Of a stretch of DNA of 15,018 nucleotides, positions 8,228-15,018 are shown one piece after another. A program made the position numbers and the translations under genes. The notes below the pieces were generated by a model, which did not search any database, had not been told where the DNA came from, and was given only the letters and a program-made list of their open reading frames with translations. The DNA is from an uncultured Moraxellaceae bacterium (GTDB lineage: Bacteria > Pseudomonadota > Gammaproteobacteria > Pseudomonadales > Moraxellaceae). Each line of letters opens with the position of its first letter. The first letter of the stretch is position 1. The stretch covers positions 1-15,018 of the forward strand of contig CALEYY010000127.1 of the NCBI GenBank assembly GCA_937928295.1, read 5' to 3'.

Positions 8228-8420
8228 AAAACTGCTCGCCATTCTGGCCTGCCCGCTGTGCAAAGGCCCGCTGCAATACATGCCCGAGCAAGCCGAATTG
8301 ATTTGCCGTGGTGATGCCCTGGCCTTCCCGATCCGCGAAGACATTCCGGTCATGCTCGAAGGCGAGGCCCGCCGCCTGACGCTGGATGAAACCCTGCCGC
8401 CCAGTCGCGGCAGTTTCTGA
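8217..8420 (+). CDS. ycaR: YcaR/Trm112-like small zinc-binding protein
   Basis: A 67-residue protein of the Trm112/UPF0434 family, regularly encoded between lpxK and kdsB. The N-terminus LLAILACPLCKGPL carries a CPLC pair (Cys12, Cys15), and a third Cys is at 30 in ELICRGD, followed by the conserved AFPIREDIPVML. These cysteines suggest metal binding. The start at ATG 8217 is supported by GGAG at 8205-8208, 8 nt upstream. A TTG further upstream would give a non-conserved extension. It overlaps the end of lpxK. The biochemical role in bacteria is not established. Confidence 0.9.
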   Translation: MLDKKLLAILACPLCKGPLQYMPEQAELICRGDALAFPIREDIPVMLEGEARRLTLDETLPPSRGSF

Positions 8421-8430
8421 GGAGCCCGCC

Positions 8431-9204
8431 ATGAGCTTTCGTGTCGTCATCCCCGCCCGTTTCGGCTCCAGCCGTCTGCCCGGCAAGCCCTTGCTCGATA
8501 TCTGCGGCAAGCCCATGGTCGTGCATGTCTATGAGCGCGCCCTGCAGAGCGCGGCCAGTGAAGTGGTTGTCGCCACCGACGACCCGCGCATCGAAGCCGT
8601 GTTACGCGAACTGGGCGCACCGGTGGTGATGACCCGCGCCGATCATCCGTCCGGCACGGATCGCCTGCAGGAAGTCGCCGCTCATTTTGGCTGGGCCGCC
8701 GATGACATCGTGGTCAATGTTCAGGGCGACGAGCCGCTGATTCCGCCGGCCGTCATCAACCAAGTGGCCGACAACCTCAAGCGCGCTTCGGCCGCGAGCA
8801 TCGCCACGCTGGCCGAGCCGATTCACAACGCCGAGCAGCTGTTCAACCCGAACATCGTCAAGCTCGTGCGCGATGCCAGCGATCACGCTCTCTACTTCAG
8901 CCGCGCCCCCATGCCTTGGGCGCGCGATGCTTTTGCTGTCAATCGTGAGCAGCTCCCGCCCGAAGCGCTATCGCTCTACCTGCGCCATCTCGGCATCTAT
9001 GCCTACCGCGTCGGCTTCCTGCATGACTATGTGTCGTGGCCGCCGGCGCTGATCGAGCAGGTTGAAGCCCTGGAGCAGCTGCGCGCGCTGTATCACGGCG
9101 TGAAAATTCATGTCGGCGTCGCGGCTGTGGAGCTGCCGCCCGGCGTGGATACGCAAGCCGATCTGGATCGTGTGCGCGCTGTTCTGGCTGCTCAGTCTGT
9201 ATGA
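8431..9204 (+). CDS. kdsB: KdsB, CMP-Kdo synthetase
   Basis: Cytoplasmic 3-deoxy-manno-octulosonate cytidylyltransferase, which makes CMP-Kdo from CTP and Kdo for the LPS inner core. The 257-residue length is typical. The nucleotide-binding N-terminus reads IPARFGSSRLPGKPL (7-21), and the metal- and substrate-binding motif VNVQGDEPLI is at 95-104 (Asp100). Further conserved parts are HPSGTDRL, YFSRAPMPW, and HLGIYAYR. The ATG at 8431 has GGAG 6 nt upstream (8421-8424), directly after the ycaR stop. An in-frame upstream ATG at 8386 lies within ycaR and would add non-conserved residues. The stop overlaps the next gene as ATGA. Confidence 0.96.
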   Translation: MSFRVVIPARFGSSRLPGKPLLDICGKPMVVHVYERALQSAASEVVVATDDPRIEAVLRELGAPVVMTRADHPSGTDRLQEVAAHFGWAADDIVVNVQGDEPLIPPAVINQVADNLKRASAASIATLAEPIHNAEQLFNPNIVKLVRDASDHALYFSRAPMPWARDAFAVNREQLPPEALSLYLRHLGIYAYRVGFLHDYVSWPPALIEQVEALEQLRALYHGVKIHVGVAAVELPPGVDTQADLDRVRAVLAAQSV

Positions 9205-9728
9205 CGGTCAGCGTGAAAACAGAGCAGCCGGTTCGCGTCCTCTTTGTCTGTCTCGGCAATATCTGCCGATCACCGACCGCCGAGGCCGTATTTCGCCAGC
9301 AGGTGCAGCAGGCCGGATGGCAGGCCATGATCCAGACCGACTCCGCCGGCACAGCCGCCTGGCACGAAGGCAAAGCGCCGGATGCCCGCTCGCAGCAGCA
9401 TGCGCGCGTGCGAGGTTACGATCTGTCTGCTTTGCGCGCACGCCAAGTCAAAGCATCAGACTTCGCCTATTTTGATCACATTATCGCGATGGATGCCGCC
9501 AATTACGCCGAACTTGAGCGCCTTCGCGCCGATGCCGGCGGTGCTGCCAAGGCGCGACTGTCCTTGTTGCTGGATCATCACCCCGACCTGCGCGGCGGCG
9601 ATGTGCCCGACCCTTACTATGGCGGCACCGACGGCTTCGAGCAGGTGCTGGATCAGGTCGAAACGGCCTGCACGCAGCTATTGCGCTCATTGCTGAAAAC
9701 CCAAGGAGTATTTGGCTGTGGCTGCTGA
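9201..9728 (+). CDS. Low-molecular-weight protein tyrosine phosphatase
   Basis: A 175-residue cytoplasmic phosphatase of the LMW-PTP family. The active-site loop VCLGNICRSPTAE carries the C-X5-R motif (Cys17, Arg23), and the general acid is in VPDPYYGG (Asp137). Both are intact. The paired Tyr residues after DP are usual for tyrosine phosphatases. It begins by an ATGA overlap with kdsB and lacks a clear ribosome site of its own, so it probably depends on coupled translation. From memory, Pseudomonas has a ptpA-type gene at the same place between kdsB and murB. The substrate is unknown. Wzb-like enzymes act on capsule kinases, but no such kinase is in the window. Confidence 0.92.
   Translation: MTVSVKTEQPVRVLFVCLGNICRSPTAEAVFRQQVQQAGWQAMIQTDSAGTAAWHEGKAPDARSQQHARVRGYDLSALRARQVKASDFAYFDHIIAMDAANYAELERLRADAGGAAKARLSLLLDHHPDLRGGDVPDPYYGGTDGFEQVLDQVETACTQLLRSLLKTQGVFGCGC
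9703..9708 (+). promoter_or_regulatory. Ribosome binding site that sets the murB start
   Basis: AAGGAG lies 9 nt before GTG 9718 and only 3 nt before an in-frame TTG at 9712. GTG 9718 is therefore preferred, overlapping the phosphatase stop by 11 nt. Confidence 0.65.
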
Positions 9729-10749
9729 GCTGAAGTTTTTCCAGGATGCCGATCTGACGCGGCTCAACACGCTGGGTCTGCCGGCGCGCGCGCGCTATCT
9801 CGCCAAGGTCGGCAGCGAAGCCGCCTTGCTGCAGGTCTTGCGATCGCTCACGGCCCAGCGCCTGCCGGTCGACATCCTCGGTGGTGGCAGCAACCTCGTG
9901 CTCGCCGGCGATGTGACTGCGCTGGTGATTCAGCCCTGCTTGATGGGCCGCCGCGTGCTGCGCGAGCAGGGCGATGCCGTGCTGGTCGAAGCCGGCGCCG
10001 GCGAAAACTGGCATGCCTTCACGCAATGGACGATCGCCCAAGGCTTGTCGGGCCTGGAAAACCTGTCGCTGATTCCCGGCACGGTCGGCGCATCACCCGT
10101 GCAGAACATCGGGGCCTATGGCGTTGAAATAGCCGATGTCATGCACTCCCTGACCGCCATTGACCGCCTGACCGGCGCGCGCATCGAGCTGGCAGCCGCT
10201 GACTGCGCCTTTGCCTATCGCGACAGCCTGTTCAAAACCCATGCGCCGGGGCGCTACATCATCACGCAAGTTCGCTTTCTATTGTCGCGAACGCCCAGCG
10301 TACAGCTCGACTATGGCGACATCCGTCGCGAAATCGAGCGCCAGGGCATCGTCCGCATCAGCCCGCGTGATGTCGCCAACGCCGTCATTGCCATCCGCCA
10401 AAGCAAGCTGCCAGACCCCGCCAAGCTGGGCAATGCCGGCAGTTTCTTCAAAAATCCCGTGGTCTCGGTGCAACAGGCTGATGACTTGCGCCAGCGCTTC
10501 CCCGGCGTGGTGAATTACCCGCAGACGACCGGCGTAAAGCTCGCCGCCGGCTGGCTTATCGAGCAAGCCGGCTGGAAAGGGCGCAATCAGGGCGCGGTCG
10601 GTGTGCATGATCGCCAGGCGCTGGTGCTGGTGCATCGCGGCGGCGGCACGGGCGCGCAACTGCTGCAACTGGCCGCCGATGTGCGCGCCAGCGTGCTGGA
10701 GAAGTTTGGCGTGGTGTTGGAGCAGGAGCCGGTGATCTGGGGCGGGTGA
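9718..10749 (+). CDS. murB: MurB, UDP-N-acetylenolpyruvoylglucosamine reductase
   Basis: Cytoplasmic FAD enzyme that uses NADPH to form UDP-N-acetylmuramate, an early step of peptidoglycan synthesis. The product has 343 residues, like the type I (E. coli) enzyme. Visible motifs are NTLGLPA near the start, the FAD-binding LGGGSNLVL, IPGTVGASPVQNIGAYGVE, AYRDSLFK, the catalytic serine in GNAGSFFKNP (Ser242), AAGWLIEQAGWKG, and the C-terminal catalytic glutamate in QEPVIWG (Glu337). The key residues are all present. It is followed closely by the TRIC gene, 26 nt from its likely ATG. Confidence 0.96.
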   Translation: MAAELKFFQDADLTRLNTLGLPARARYLAKVGSEAALLQVLRSLTAQRLPVDILGGGSNLVLAGDVTALVIQPCLMGRRVLREQGDAVLVEAGAGENWHAFTQWTIAQGLSGLENLSLIPGTVGASPVQNIGAYGVEIADVMHSLTAIDRLTGARIELAAADCAFAYRDSLFKTHAPGRYIITQVRFLLSRTPSVQLDYGDIRREIERQGIVRISPRDVANAVIAIRQSKLPDPAKLGNAGSFFKNPVVSVQQADDLRQRFPGVVNYPQTTGVKLAAGWLIEQAGWKGRNQGAVGVHDRQALVLVHRGGGTGAQLLQLAADVRASVLEKFGVVLEQEPVIWGG

Positions 10750-10775
10750 GCGTGGACAGGATTCGAGGTGATTCA

Positions 10776-11393
10776 ATGATTAGGCTGCTTTATATCCTCG
10801 ACTTAGCAGGAATTGCTGTTTTTGCCGCCAGTGGTGCGCTGGCTGCCGTCATGGCCGGACTCGACCTGCTGGGTGTCATTATCATTGCGGCTGTCACCGC
10901 CATCGGTGGCGGAACATTGCGTGACTTGCTGCTCAATCGCCATCCGGTTTTCTGGATTCAGGATTCTTCTTCGCTCATTGTCATTGTTTGTTCGGCTGTG
11001 TTCACCGTTGTGTGGATACACCTATTGCCCGTGCCGCTGAATGCCTTGCTGGTTGCCGATGCTTTCGGACTGGCATTATTTGCCATGTCGGGTGCACGGC
11101 TGGCACTTCAGGCGCACTGTAATGCCATGGTTATCGTGCTCATGGGGACACTCACTGGCGTTGGCGGTGGCATTATTCGTGACATTCTCACGAATCAAGT
11201 TCCCTTTATCCTCAGGCAGGATATCTACGCGACGGCTGCTATCGCCGGAATTACGGCTCATTTGCTGCTTTGTCGGGCAAAAGTTCCGGAGCACATCTCG
11301 TTTGTTCTCTGCGTGTTCGTCATTGTTGCGCTGCGATTGTTCGCTTTCACATTCGATCTGCAGCTGCCCACCTTCAAGGCCTATTCAGGCTAG
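10776..11393 (+). CDS. TRIC-family (UPF0126/YicG-like) cation channel membrane protein
   Basis: A 205-residue, almost entirely hydrophobic protein. It is built of two related halves, each with a Gly-rich motif followed by RD: IGGGTLRD (43-50) and VGGGIIRD (129-136). This internal repeat and length are typical of bacterial UPF0126 proteins, now placed in the TRIC channel family, whose studied prokaryotic members form trimeric K+-permeable channels. About six to seven membrane segments are expected. ATG 10776 is preferred because GAGGTG at 10765-10770 is 5 nt upstream. GTGs at 10746 and 10752 in the same frame would add a polar extension. GC content is visibly lower (about 53% in lines I counted) than in murB. 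It is the last gene of the forward block. The ion specificity is not shown here. Confidence 0.88.
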   Translation: MIRLLYILDLAGIAVFAASGALAAVMAGLDLLGVIIIAAVTAIGGGTLRDLLLNRHPVFWIQDSSSLIVIVCSAVFTVVWIHLLPVPLNALLVADAFGLALFAMSGARLALQAHCNAMVIVLMGTLTGVGGGIIRDILTNQVPFILRQDIYATAAIAGITAHLLLCRAKVPEHISFVLCVFVIVALRLFAFTFDLQLPTFKAYSG

Positions 11394-11431
11394 GTTTTAT
11401 CAGGCAACTTTAGGACCTTGGTCGATAAAAC
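11394..11431. repeat. 8-bp inverted repeat after the TRIC stop codon
   Basis: GTTTTATC at 11394-11401 is perfectly complementary to GATAAAAC at 11424-11431, with a 22-nt loop. It starts directly after the TAG stop. It is AT-rich and lacks a following T-run, so it is not a classical terminator. It might protect the 3' end of the mRNA or be a protein site. Confidence 0.5.
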
Positions 11432-11482
11432 ACAGAGACGAATGATCTCCGACAGCCGATGAACACTGTGCTGGCCCAGAAA

Positions 11483-11512
11483 GCAAAAAGCCCCATAACT
11501 GGGGCTTTTTGC
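11483..11512. terminator. Bidirectional Rho-independent terminator between TRIC gene and rne
   Basis: A perfect 12-bp stem GCAAAAAGCCCC / GGGGCTTTTTGC encloses the 6-nt loop ATAACT. The GC core is flanked by an A-run on one side and a T-run on the other, so RNA from either strand would end in a U-tract. It lies in the 140-nt convergent gap and serves both the forward operon and rne. The rest of 11432-11533 shows no other feature to me. Confidence 0.9.
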
Positions 11513-11533
11513 ACTTACCTCACGCCAAGCTTG

Positions 11534-14524
11534 TTAGCTCTGTGACGCTTCGCTTTCGGCTTTGTGTTCAGCCTTGGCGCGGGCTTCGGCTTCACGCTGC
11601 AGGCGACGGCGGACACGCGGATCATTGCTGGCGCGACGCGGGGCCTTGCCATCGTCGGCGCTGTCAGCGATTGGCGCTTCGGCAACAACAGCTTCCGATG
11701 CAGCCTCTTCAGCCGGAGTTTCCGTAACAACCGGCGCTACCTCAGCGATCATTTCAGCAGTCGCGACTTCGGCAACAGCCTCTGCCTCCGGCTCTGCAAC
11801 AGCCTCTGCTACCGGCGCGATGTGCTCAGCTTCGGCCACAACAGCAATCTCTACCGTAGCAGCTTCAACCACTGGCGCGACTTCAGCGATAGCGACAGCT
11901 TCAACAACAGCTGCAACTTCAACCTGAGGCGCAGCGGCTTCTACAGTCTGCTCCGGCGCAACTTCAGCGGCCACTTCAGCTGCAGGTGCAGCAACAGCTG
12001 CTGCCGCAACCGTCTCTACAACAGCACCAGCTGTCGCTTCCGCCACAACTTCAGTAGCCACAACTGCTGCAACTTCCGCAGCAGCCACTTCGCCAACAAC
12101 CGCCGCATCACCCAGCATTTCTTCCGGCACCGGCAAGCCGGCGTCGATCAGAACCTGCGGATCGCGTTCACGCGGGCCGCGCTGACGGCGCGCCGGGTGA
12201 CGGTTGCGACGACGACGCTCGCCGCCTTCTGCTGTCACGGCTGGTGTTGCAGCAGCTTCGCCGGTAGCGGCTTCGTCGCTGACAACAACCTGTTCGGTGA
12301 CCAGCGTTTCATCAACCACCACGGCTTCACGCGGCGGACGCGGTGCACGCGGTTGACGCTCGCGTGGCGGACGCGGTGCGCGCTCGGCAGTAGCGGCAAC
12401 TGGTGCTGCTTCTACCGGCTTGTCGATCTGGCTGCGGCCGCCCACGGTTTGCAGTTCCTGGCTCTGGTTCTGGCGGTTGCCACGGTCGCCATTGCGATCG
12501 CCGCCACGCTCACCACCGCGCGGATTGCGATTGCCCTGACCACCTTGCGACTGTCCTTGGCCCTGACGCGGCGGACGGTTCTGACCCTGGCCTTGGCCCT
12601 GATTCTGACCACCAGCTCGCTGGTTCATCGGGCGTCGTTCCGGCTGCGGTGCCACCATGGGCTCAGGCTTGATGCCAAACAGACCCTTGAGCCACGCCAT
12701 GAAGCCGGTCGGCTGCGGGGCTGCGACCACAACTGGCGCGCCACGACCGGACTGACCCGGACGCTGCGTGCGCGAGCCGCCGATTTCACGGCTGGCGGTA
12801 TCACGCGGTGCCGTGTTGTTGTCGCGAGCGTCACGAGCCGGCTGGGCCTCACGAGCTGGAGCCTGCGCTTCACGCGGCTGCTGCTCGCGCGGCGCCGGTG
12901 CCTGGGTTTGCGGCTGGATGTTGCGCACGGCAGCGACAGGGCGCTTCGGTGCATCACCATCAACGGCTTCCAGCACCACTTCCAGGGCTGGCGGCTGAAT
13001 GCGCTCGACCATCTTGAAGCTGGCGATGTCTTCGTCGCCTTCTTCAACTTGGTCATCACGCAGACGCGTGACTTCGTAATGTGGCGTTTCCATGTGCGGA
13101 TTCGGCAGAATCAGGATGCGCACTTTGCTGCGCGCTTCCAGATCGGCCAGGGTCTTGCGCTTCTCGTTGAGCAGGAAGGTCGCGACCGAGACCGGCACCG
13201 AGGCATTGATCTGCGAGGTGCGATCCTTCAGCACTTCTTCTTCGATCAGACGCATGATGGACAGCGACAGCGAGCGCACATCGCGGATCACGCCAGTGCC
13301 GTTGCAACGCGGGCAGACCAAGCCAGTGGCTTCTTCCAGCGACGGACGCAGACGCTGACGCGACAGCTCGAGCAGGCCGAACTTGGAGATGCGGCCGATC
13401 TGGATGCGGGCGCGATCCATGGCGAGCGCATCGCGCAGACGGTCTTCGACCATGCGCTGATGCTTCGGCGGTGTCATGTCGATGAAGTCGATGACGACCA
13501 GGCCGCCGCTGTCACGCAGGCGCAGCTGGCGCGCGATTTCATCGGCAGCTTCGAGGTTGGTGTTGAGCGCGGTTTCCTCGATGTCGCTGCCCTTGGTGGC
13601 GCGCGAGGAGTTGATGTCGATAGACACCAGCGCTTCGGTCGGATCGATCACGATGGAGCCGCCCGACGGCAGCTTCACTTCGCGCTGGAAAGCGGTCTCG
13701 ATCTGGCTTTCGATCTGGTAGCGATTGAACAGCGGCACCGAATCCTTGTAGAGCTTGATCTTGCTCTGGTAGTGCGGCATCACCTGCTGCACAAACGCCA
13801 TGGCTTCGTTGTAAGCGGCTTCGTTGTCGATCAGCACATCGTTGATGTCCTGACGCAGGTAGTCGCGCACGGCACGAATAATGACATTGGATTCCTGGAA
13901 GATCAGGAACGGCGCGGACTTTTCCTTGCCAGCCTGGCCGATCGCGGTCCACAGCGTCATCAGGTAGTCGAGGTCCCACTGCAGTTCTTCGGCGCTGCGG
14001 CCGAGACCGGCGGTGCGAACAATCGCGCCCATGTCGTTGGGGATGTTGATGGCGTTGAGGGCGTCTTTCAGTTCCTGACGCTCTTCACCTTCGATGCGGC
14101 GCGAAATGCCGCCGGCACGCGGGTTGTTCGGCATCAGCACGAGGTAGCGGCCGGCCAGCGAGATGAAGGTGGACAGGGCAGCGCCCTTATTGCCGCGCTC
14201 TTCCTTCTCGACCTGAACGATGACTTCCTGGCCTTCCTTCAGCGCATCCTTGATGGTGATGCGGCCGCCGGCTTCCTTCGAGGTCTTGTTGAAGTATTCG
14301 CGAGCAACTTCCTTCAGCGGCAAGAAGCCGTGACGGTCGCCACCAAAATCAATGAAGGCAGCTTCGAGGCTGGGCTCGATGCGGGTGACGCGGCCCTTGA
14401 AAATGCTGGCCTTTTTCTGCACGCGGCCGCGGTGTTCAAGGTCAAAATCGTAGAGGCGTTGGCCGTCTACCATGGCGACACGAATTTCTTCGTCGTGTGT
14501 CGCGTTAATCAACATGCGTTTCAT
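11534..14524 (-). CDS. rne: RNase E, essential endoribonuclease and degradosome scaffold
   Basis: A 996-residue endonuclease that starts most mRNA decay and matures rRNA and tRNA at the inner membrane. The start at 14524 gives MKRMLINAT, as in E. coli. A longer in-frame extension to 14629 is not conserved. The catalytic half aligns to E. coli without net gaps: Asp303 (SIDINSS), Asp346 (VVIDFID), and the zinc-link CPRC at Cys404/Cys407 fall at the same numbers. The second half is disordered. It holds a membrane-binding helix GFMAWLKGLFG (607-617), a Gly/Gln/Arg-rich stretch (about 630-690), an Arg-rich block (770-787), an Ala/Val/Glu-rich segment (about 807-954), and a C-terminal SNDPR motif (966-970) followed by an Arg/Lys/Glu-rich tail. 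These are expected to bind RNA and degradosome partners. No Shine-Dalgarno site is obvious. The gene contains no TTA, CTA or TCA codons, which leaves a long open antisense frame. Confidence 0.97.
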   Translation of the reverse strand: MKRMLINATHDEEIRVAMVDGQRLYDFDLEHRGRVQKKASIFKGRVTRIEPSLEAAFIDFGGDRHGFLPLKEVAREYFNKTSKEAGGRITIKDALKEGQEVIVQVEKEERGNKGAALSTFISLAGRYLVLMPNNPRAGGISRRIEGEERQELKDALNAINIPNDMGAIVRTAGLGRSAEELQWDLDYLMTLWTAIGQAGKEKSAPFLIFQESNVIIRAVRDYLRQDINDVLIDNEAAYNEAMAFVQQVMPHYQSKIKLYKDSVPLFNRYQIESQIETAFQREVKLPSGGSIVIDPTEALVSIDINSSRATKGSDIEETALNTNLEAADEIARQLRLRDSGGLVVIDFIDMTPPKHQRMVEDRLRDALAMDRARIQIGRISKFGLLELSRQRLRPSLEEATGLVCPRCNGTGVIRDVRSLSLSIMRLIEEEVLKDRTSQINASVPVSVATFLLNEKRKTLADLEARSKVRILILPNPHMETPHYEVTRLRDDQVEEGDEDIASFKMVERIQPPALEVVLEAVDGDAPKRPVAAVRNIQPQTQAPAPREQQPREAQAPAREAQPARDARDNNTAPRDTASREIGGSRTQRPGQSGRGAPVVVAAPQPTGFMAWLKGLFGIKPEPMVAPQPERRPMNQRAGGQNQGQGQGQNRPPRQGQGQSQGGQGNRNPRGGERGGDRNGDRGNRQNQSQELQTVGGRSQIDKPVEAAPVAATAERAPRPPRERQPRAPRPPREAVVVDETLVTEQVVVSDEAATGEAAATPAVTAEGGERRRRNRHPARRQRGPRERDPQVLIDAGLPVPEEMLGDAAVVGEVAAAEVAAVVATEVVAEATAGAVVETVAAAAVAAPAAEVAAEVAPEQTVEAAAPQVEVAAVVEAVAIAEVAPVVEAATVEIAVVAEAEHIAPVAEAVAEPEAEAVAEVATAEMIAEVAPVVTETPAEEAASEAVVAEAPIADSADDGKAPRRASNDPRVRRRLQREAEARAKAEHKAESEASQS

Positions 14525-14766
14525 GTGTGGGTCTACCCATGGGGTTATGCCCCACATCGGGTGCCCGCAAGCAAGCCGCGGCAACAGCAAAGGCGGGCAT
14601 CCGCAGGATGCGCCACCAGTATCGGACACGCCAAGCCAAGTGGGCTCTACGTGCCATCCATTATTCTGTTGTGGGCTGCAAACACGGGTTCGGGGTGTCC
14701 GACTCGGGTGTTCACAGCTTGTGACCTGATCGTGATTGCCTGATCAGAGCCGCTTGAAAAATCTTG

Positions 14767-14805
14767 CCTGCGCGCAAAGTCACGATGCGGCGCGAGGTTT
14801 TTATT
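14767..14805 (+). terminator. Terminator-like hairpin in the rne upstream region
   Basis: On the plus strand CCT-(G)-CGCGC (14767-14775) can pair with GCGCG-AGG (14790-14797), directly followed by TTTTTATT. On the minus strand the same stem is followed after five bases by TTTTT (14762-14758). It could block antisense transcription, or act as an attenuator in the rne leader. The loop is 14 nt and the stem has one bulge, so the call is tentative. Confidence 0.35.
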
Positions 14806-14940
14806 CTGGCGACAGTGTCGTCGCCTCGGGGGCTGGGTGGCGGAGGTGCATGGGGCGGCGGTCATCCTGAGCGACTCGATTAGTCGTCACAGGGACTCAG
14901 CTCGTGTTGCGTTTCCTGCCAAGCAGCAGTCGCTTTGCTT

Positions 14941-14969
14941 TATCATGCAGCCATCGAAACAGTCTTCAA
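14941..14969 (-). promoter_or_regulatory. rne: Candidate sigma-70 promoter for rne
   Basis: On the minus strand TTGAAG (14969-14964) and ATGATA (14946-14941) are separated by 17 nt. TGATAA shifted by one base is an alternative -10. Transcription would start near 14934 and give a leader of about 410 nt, comparable to the long rne leader of E. coli. The match to consensus is only partial. Confidence 0.3.
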
Positions 14970-15018
14970 CGGCAAGCGGCTCGCTAATATAGCAGCCATC
15001 TGCCGTCAAGGCCAATGG

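Larger units (their letters stand above)
14525..15018 (-). promoter_or_regulatory. Gene-free region: probable rne promoter and structured 5' leader
   Basis: These 494 nt hold no convincing gene in either direction. They are read as the upstream region of rne, whose mRNA in E. coli carries a long leader used for autoregulation. Several hairpins can be drawn on the rne strand. TGGGG/CCCCA (14554-14550 with 14544-14540) and TGGG/CCCA (14539-14536 with 14531-14528) lie just before the start codon. GCATCC/GGATGC (14611-14606 with 14602-14597) lies further up, and GGCGAC/GTCGCC (14825-14820 with 14813-14808) near the middle. CCTGATC is repeated directly at 14725-14731 and 14739-14745. Whether the right edge also belongs to a divergent neighbour outside the window cannot be seen. 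Confidence 0.5.

Noticed and set aside
11700..12110. Repetitive GCA/CTG-rich DNA suspected to be a tandem repeat or CRISPR-like array
   Set aside because: It is in frame within rne and encodes the Ala/Val/Glu-rich segment. Units are imperfect and there are no spacers.
14525..14629. N-terminal extension of RNase E to an ATG at 14629
   Set aside because: The added 35 residues are not conserved, while MKRMLINAT at 14524 matches the known start of the family.
11564..14743. A 1059-codon open frame antisense to the whole rne gene
   Set aside because: Its codons are exact complements of rne codons, so it is open only because rne avoids TTA, CTA and TCA. The product resembles nothing I know, and rne is clearly the real gene. 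A codon-usage side effect is the simplest explanation.
14647..14865. A 72-codon minus-strand frame upstream of rne
   Set aside because: No ribosome site, no recognizable sequence, and it covers leader hairpins. More likely untranslated leader.
14983..14993. GCTAATATAGC as a -10 element for rne or for a divergent gene
   Set aside because: No partner -35 box at 16-18 nt on either strand. The TTGACG on the minus strand is only 12 nt away from TATATT.

Overview
The window looks like a chromosomal housekeeping segment from a gammaproteobacterium. GC content is roughly 60-65% in most genes. The gene order is lolC/E-type permease, lolD, DUF2062 (reversed), comEC, exbB-like, exbD-like, msbA, lpxK, ycaR, kdsB, low-molecular-weight phosphatase, murB, TRIC-family channel, then rne in convergent orientation. 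From memory, this closely follows the Pseudomonas block around lolD-comEC-lpxK-kdsB-murB-rne. Two genes are added here: msbA (placed next to lpxK as in enterics) and the TRIC gene before rne. A Pseudomonadales-type organism (for example Moraxellaceae or a relative) is likely, but the species cannot be named from this sequence.

Layout. At 2-1172 (+) lie the end of the lipoprotein-releasing permease and its ATPase LolD. At 1197-1745 (-) is a small DUF2062 membrane protein, divergent from the next block. At 1874-11393 (+) runs a tightly packed series of eleven genes: comEC, exbB/exbD-like, msbA, lpxK, ycaR, kdsB, a phosphatase, murB and a TRIC channel. Overlaps of 4 to 17 nt are common and no clear internal terminator is visible, so much of it is probably co-transcribed. 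At 11394-11533 is a convergent intergenic region with a strong bidirectional terminator. At 11534-14524 (-) is rne, encoding a full-length RNase E with its catalytic half and a long disordered scaffold half. At 14525-15018 is a gene-free region that is best read as the rne promoter and a structured 5' leader.

How the genes work together. Most of them serve the cell envelope. LolD and its permease move lipoproteins toward the outer membrane. LpxK and MsbA finish and flip lipid A. KdsB activates Kdo for the LPS inner core. MurB makes a peptidoglycan precursor. The ExbB/ExbD-like pair should be a proton-driven motor, but no TonB-like partner is encoded here. ComEC is the inner-membrane DNA uptake channel. 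RNase E governs mRNA decay.

I found no mobile element, CRISPR array, tRNA or rRNA, and no convincing new system. The items most worth a second look are the structured and apparently Shine-Dalgarno-poor rne leader, the long Ala/Val/Glu-rich insert in RNase E, the orphan ExbB/D pair in an LPS operon, the LolF-like character of the partial permease, and the lower-GC TRIC gene.
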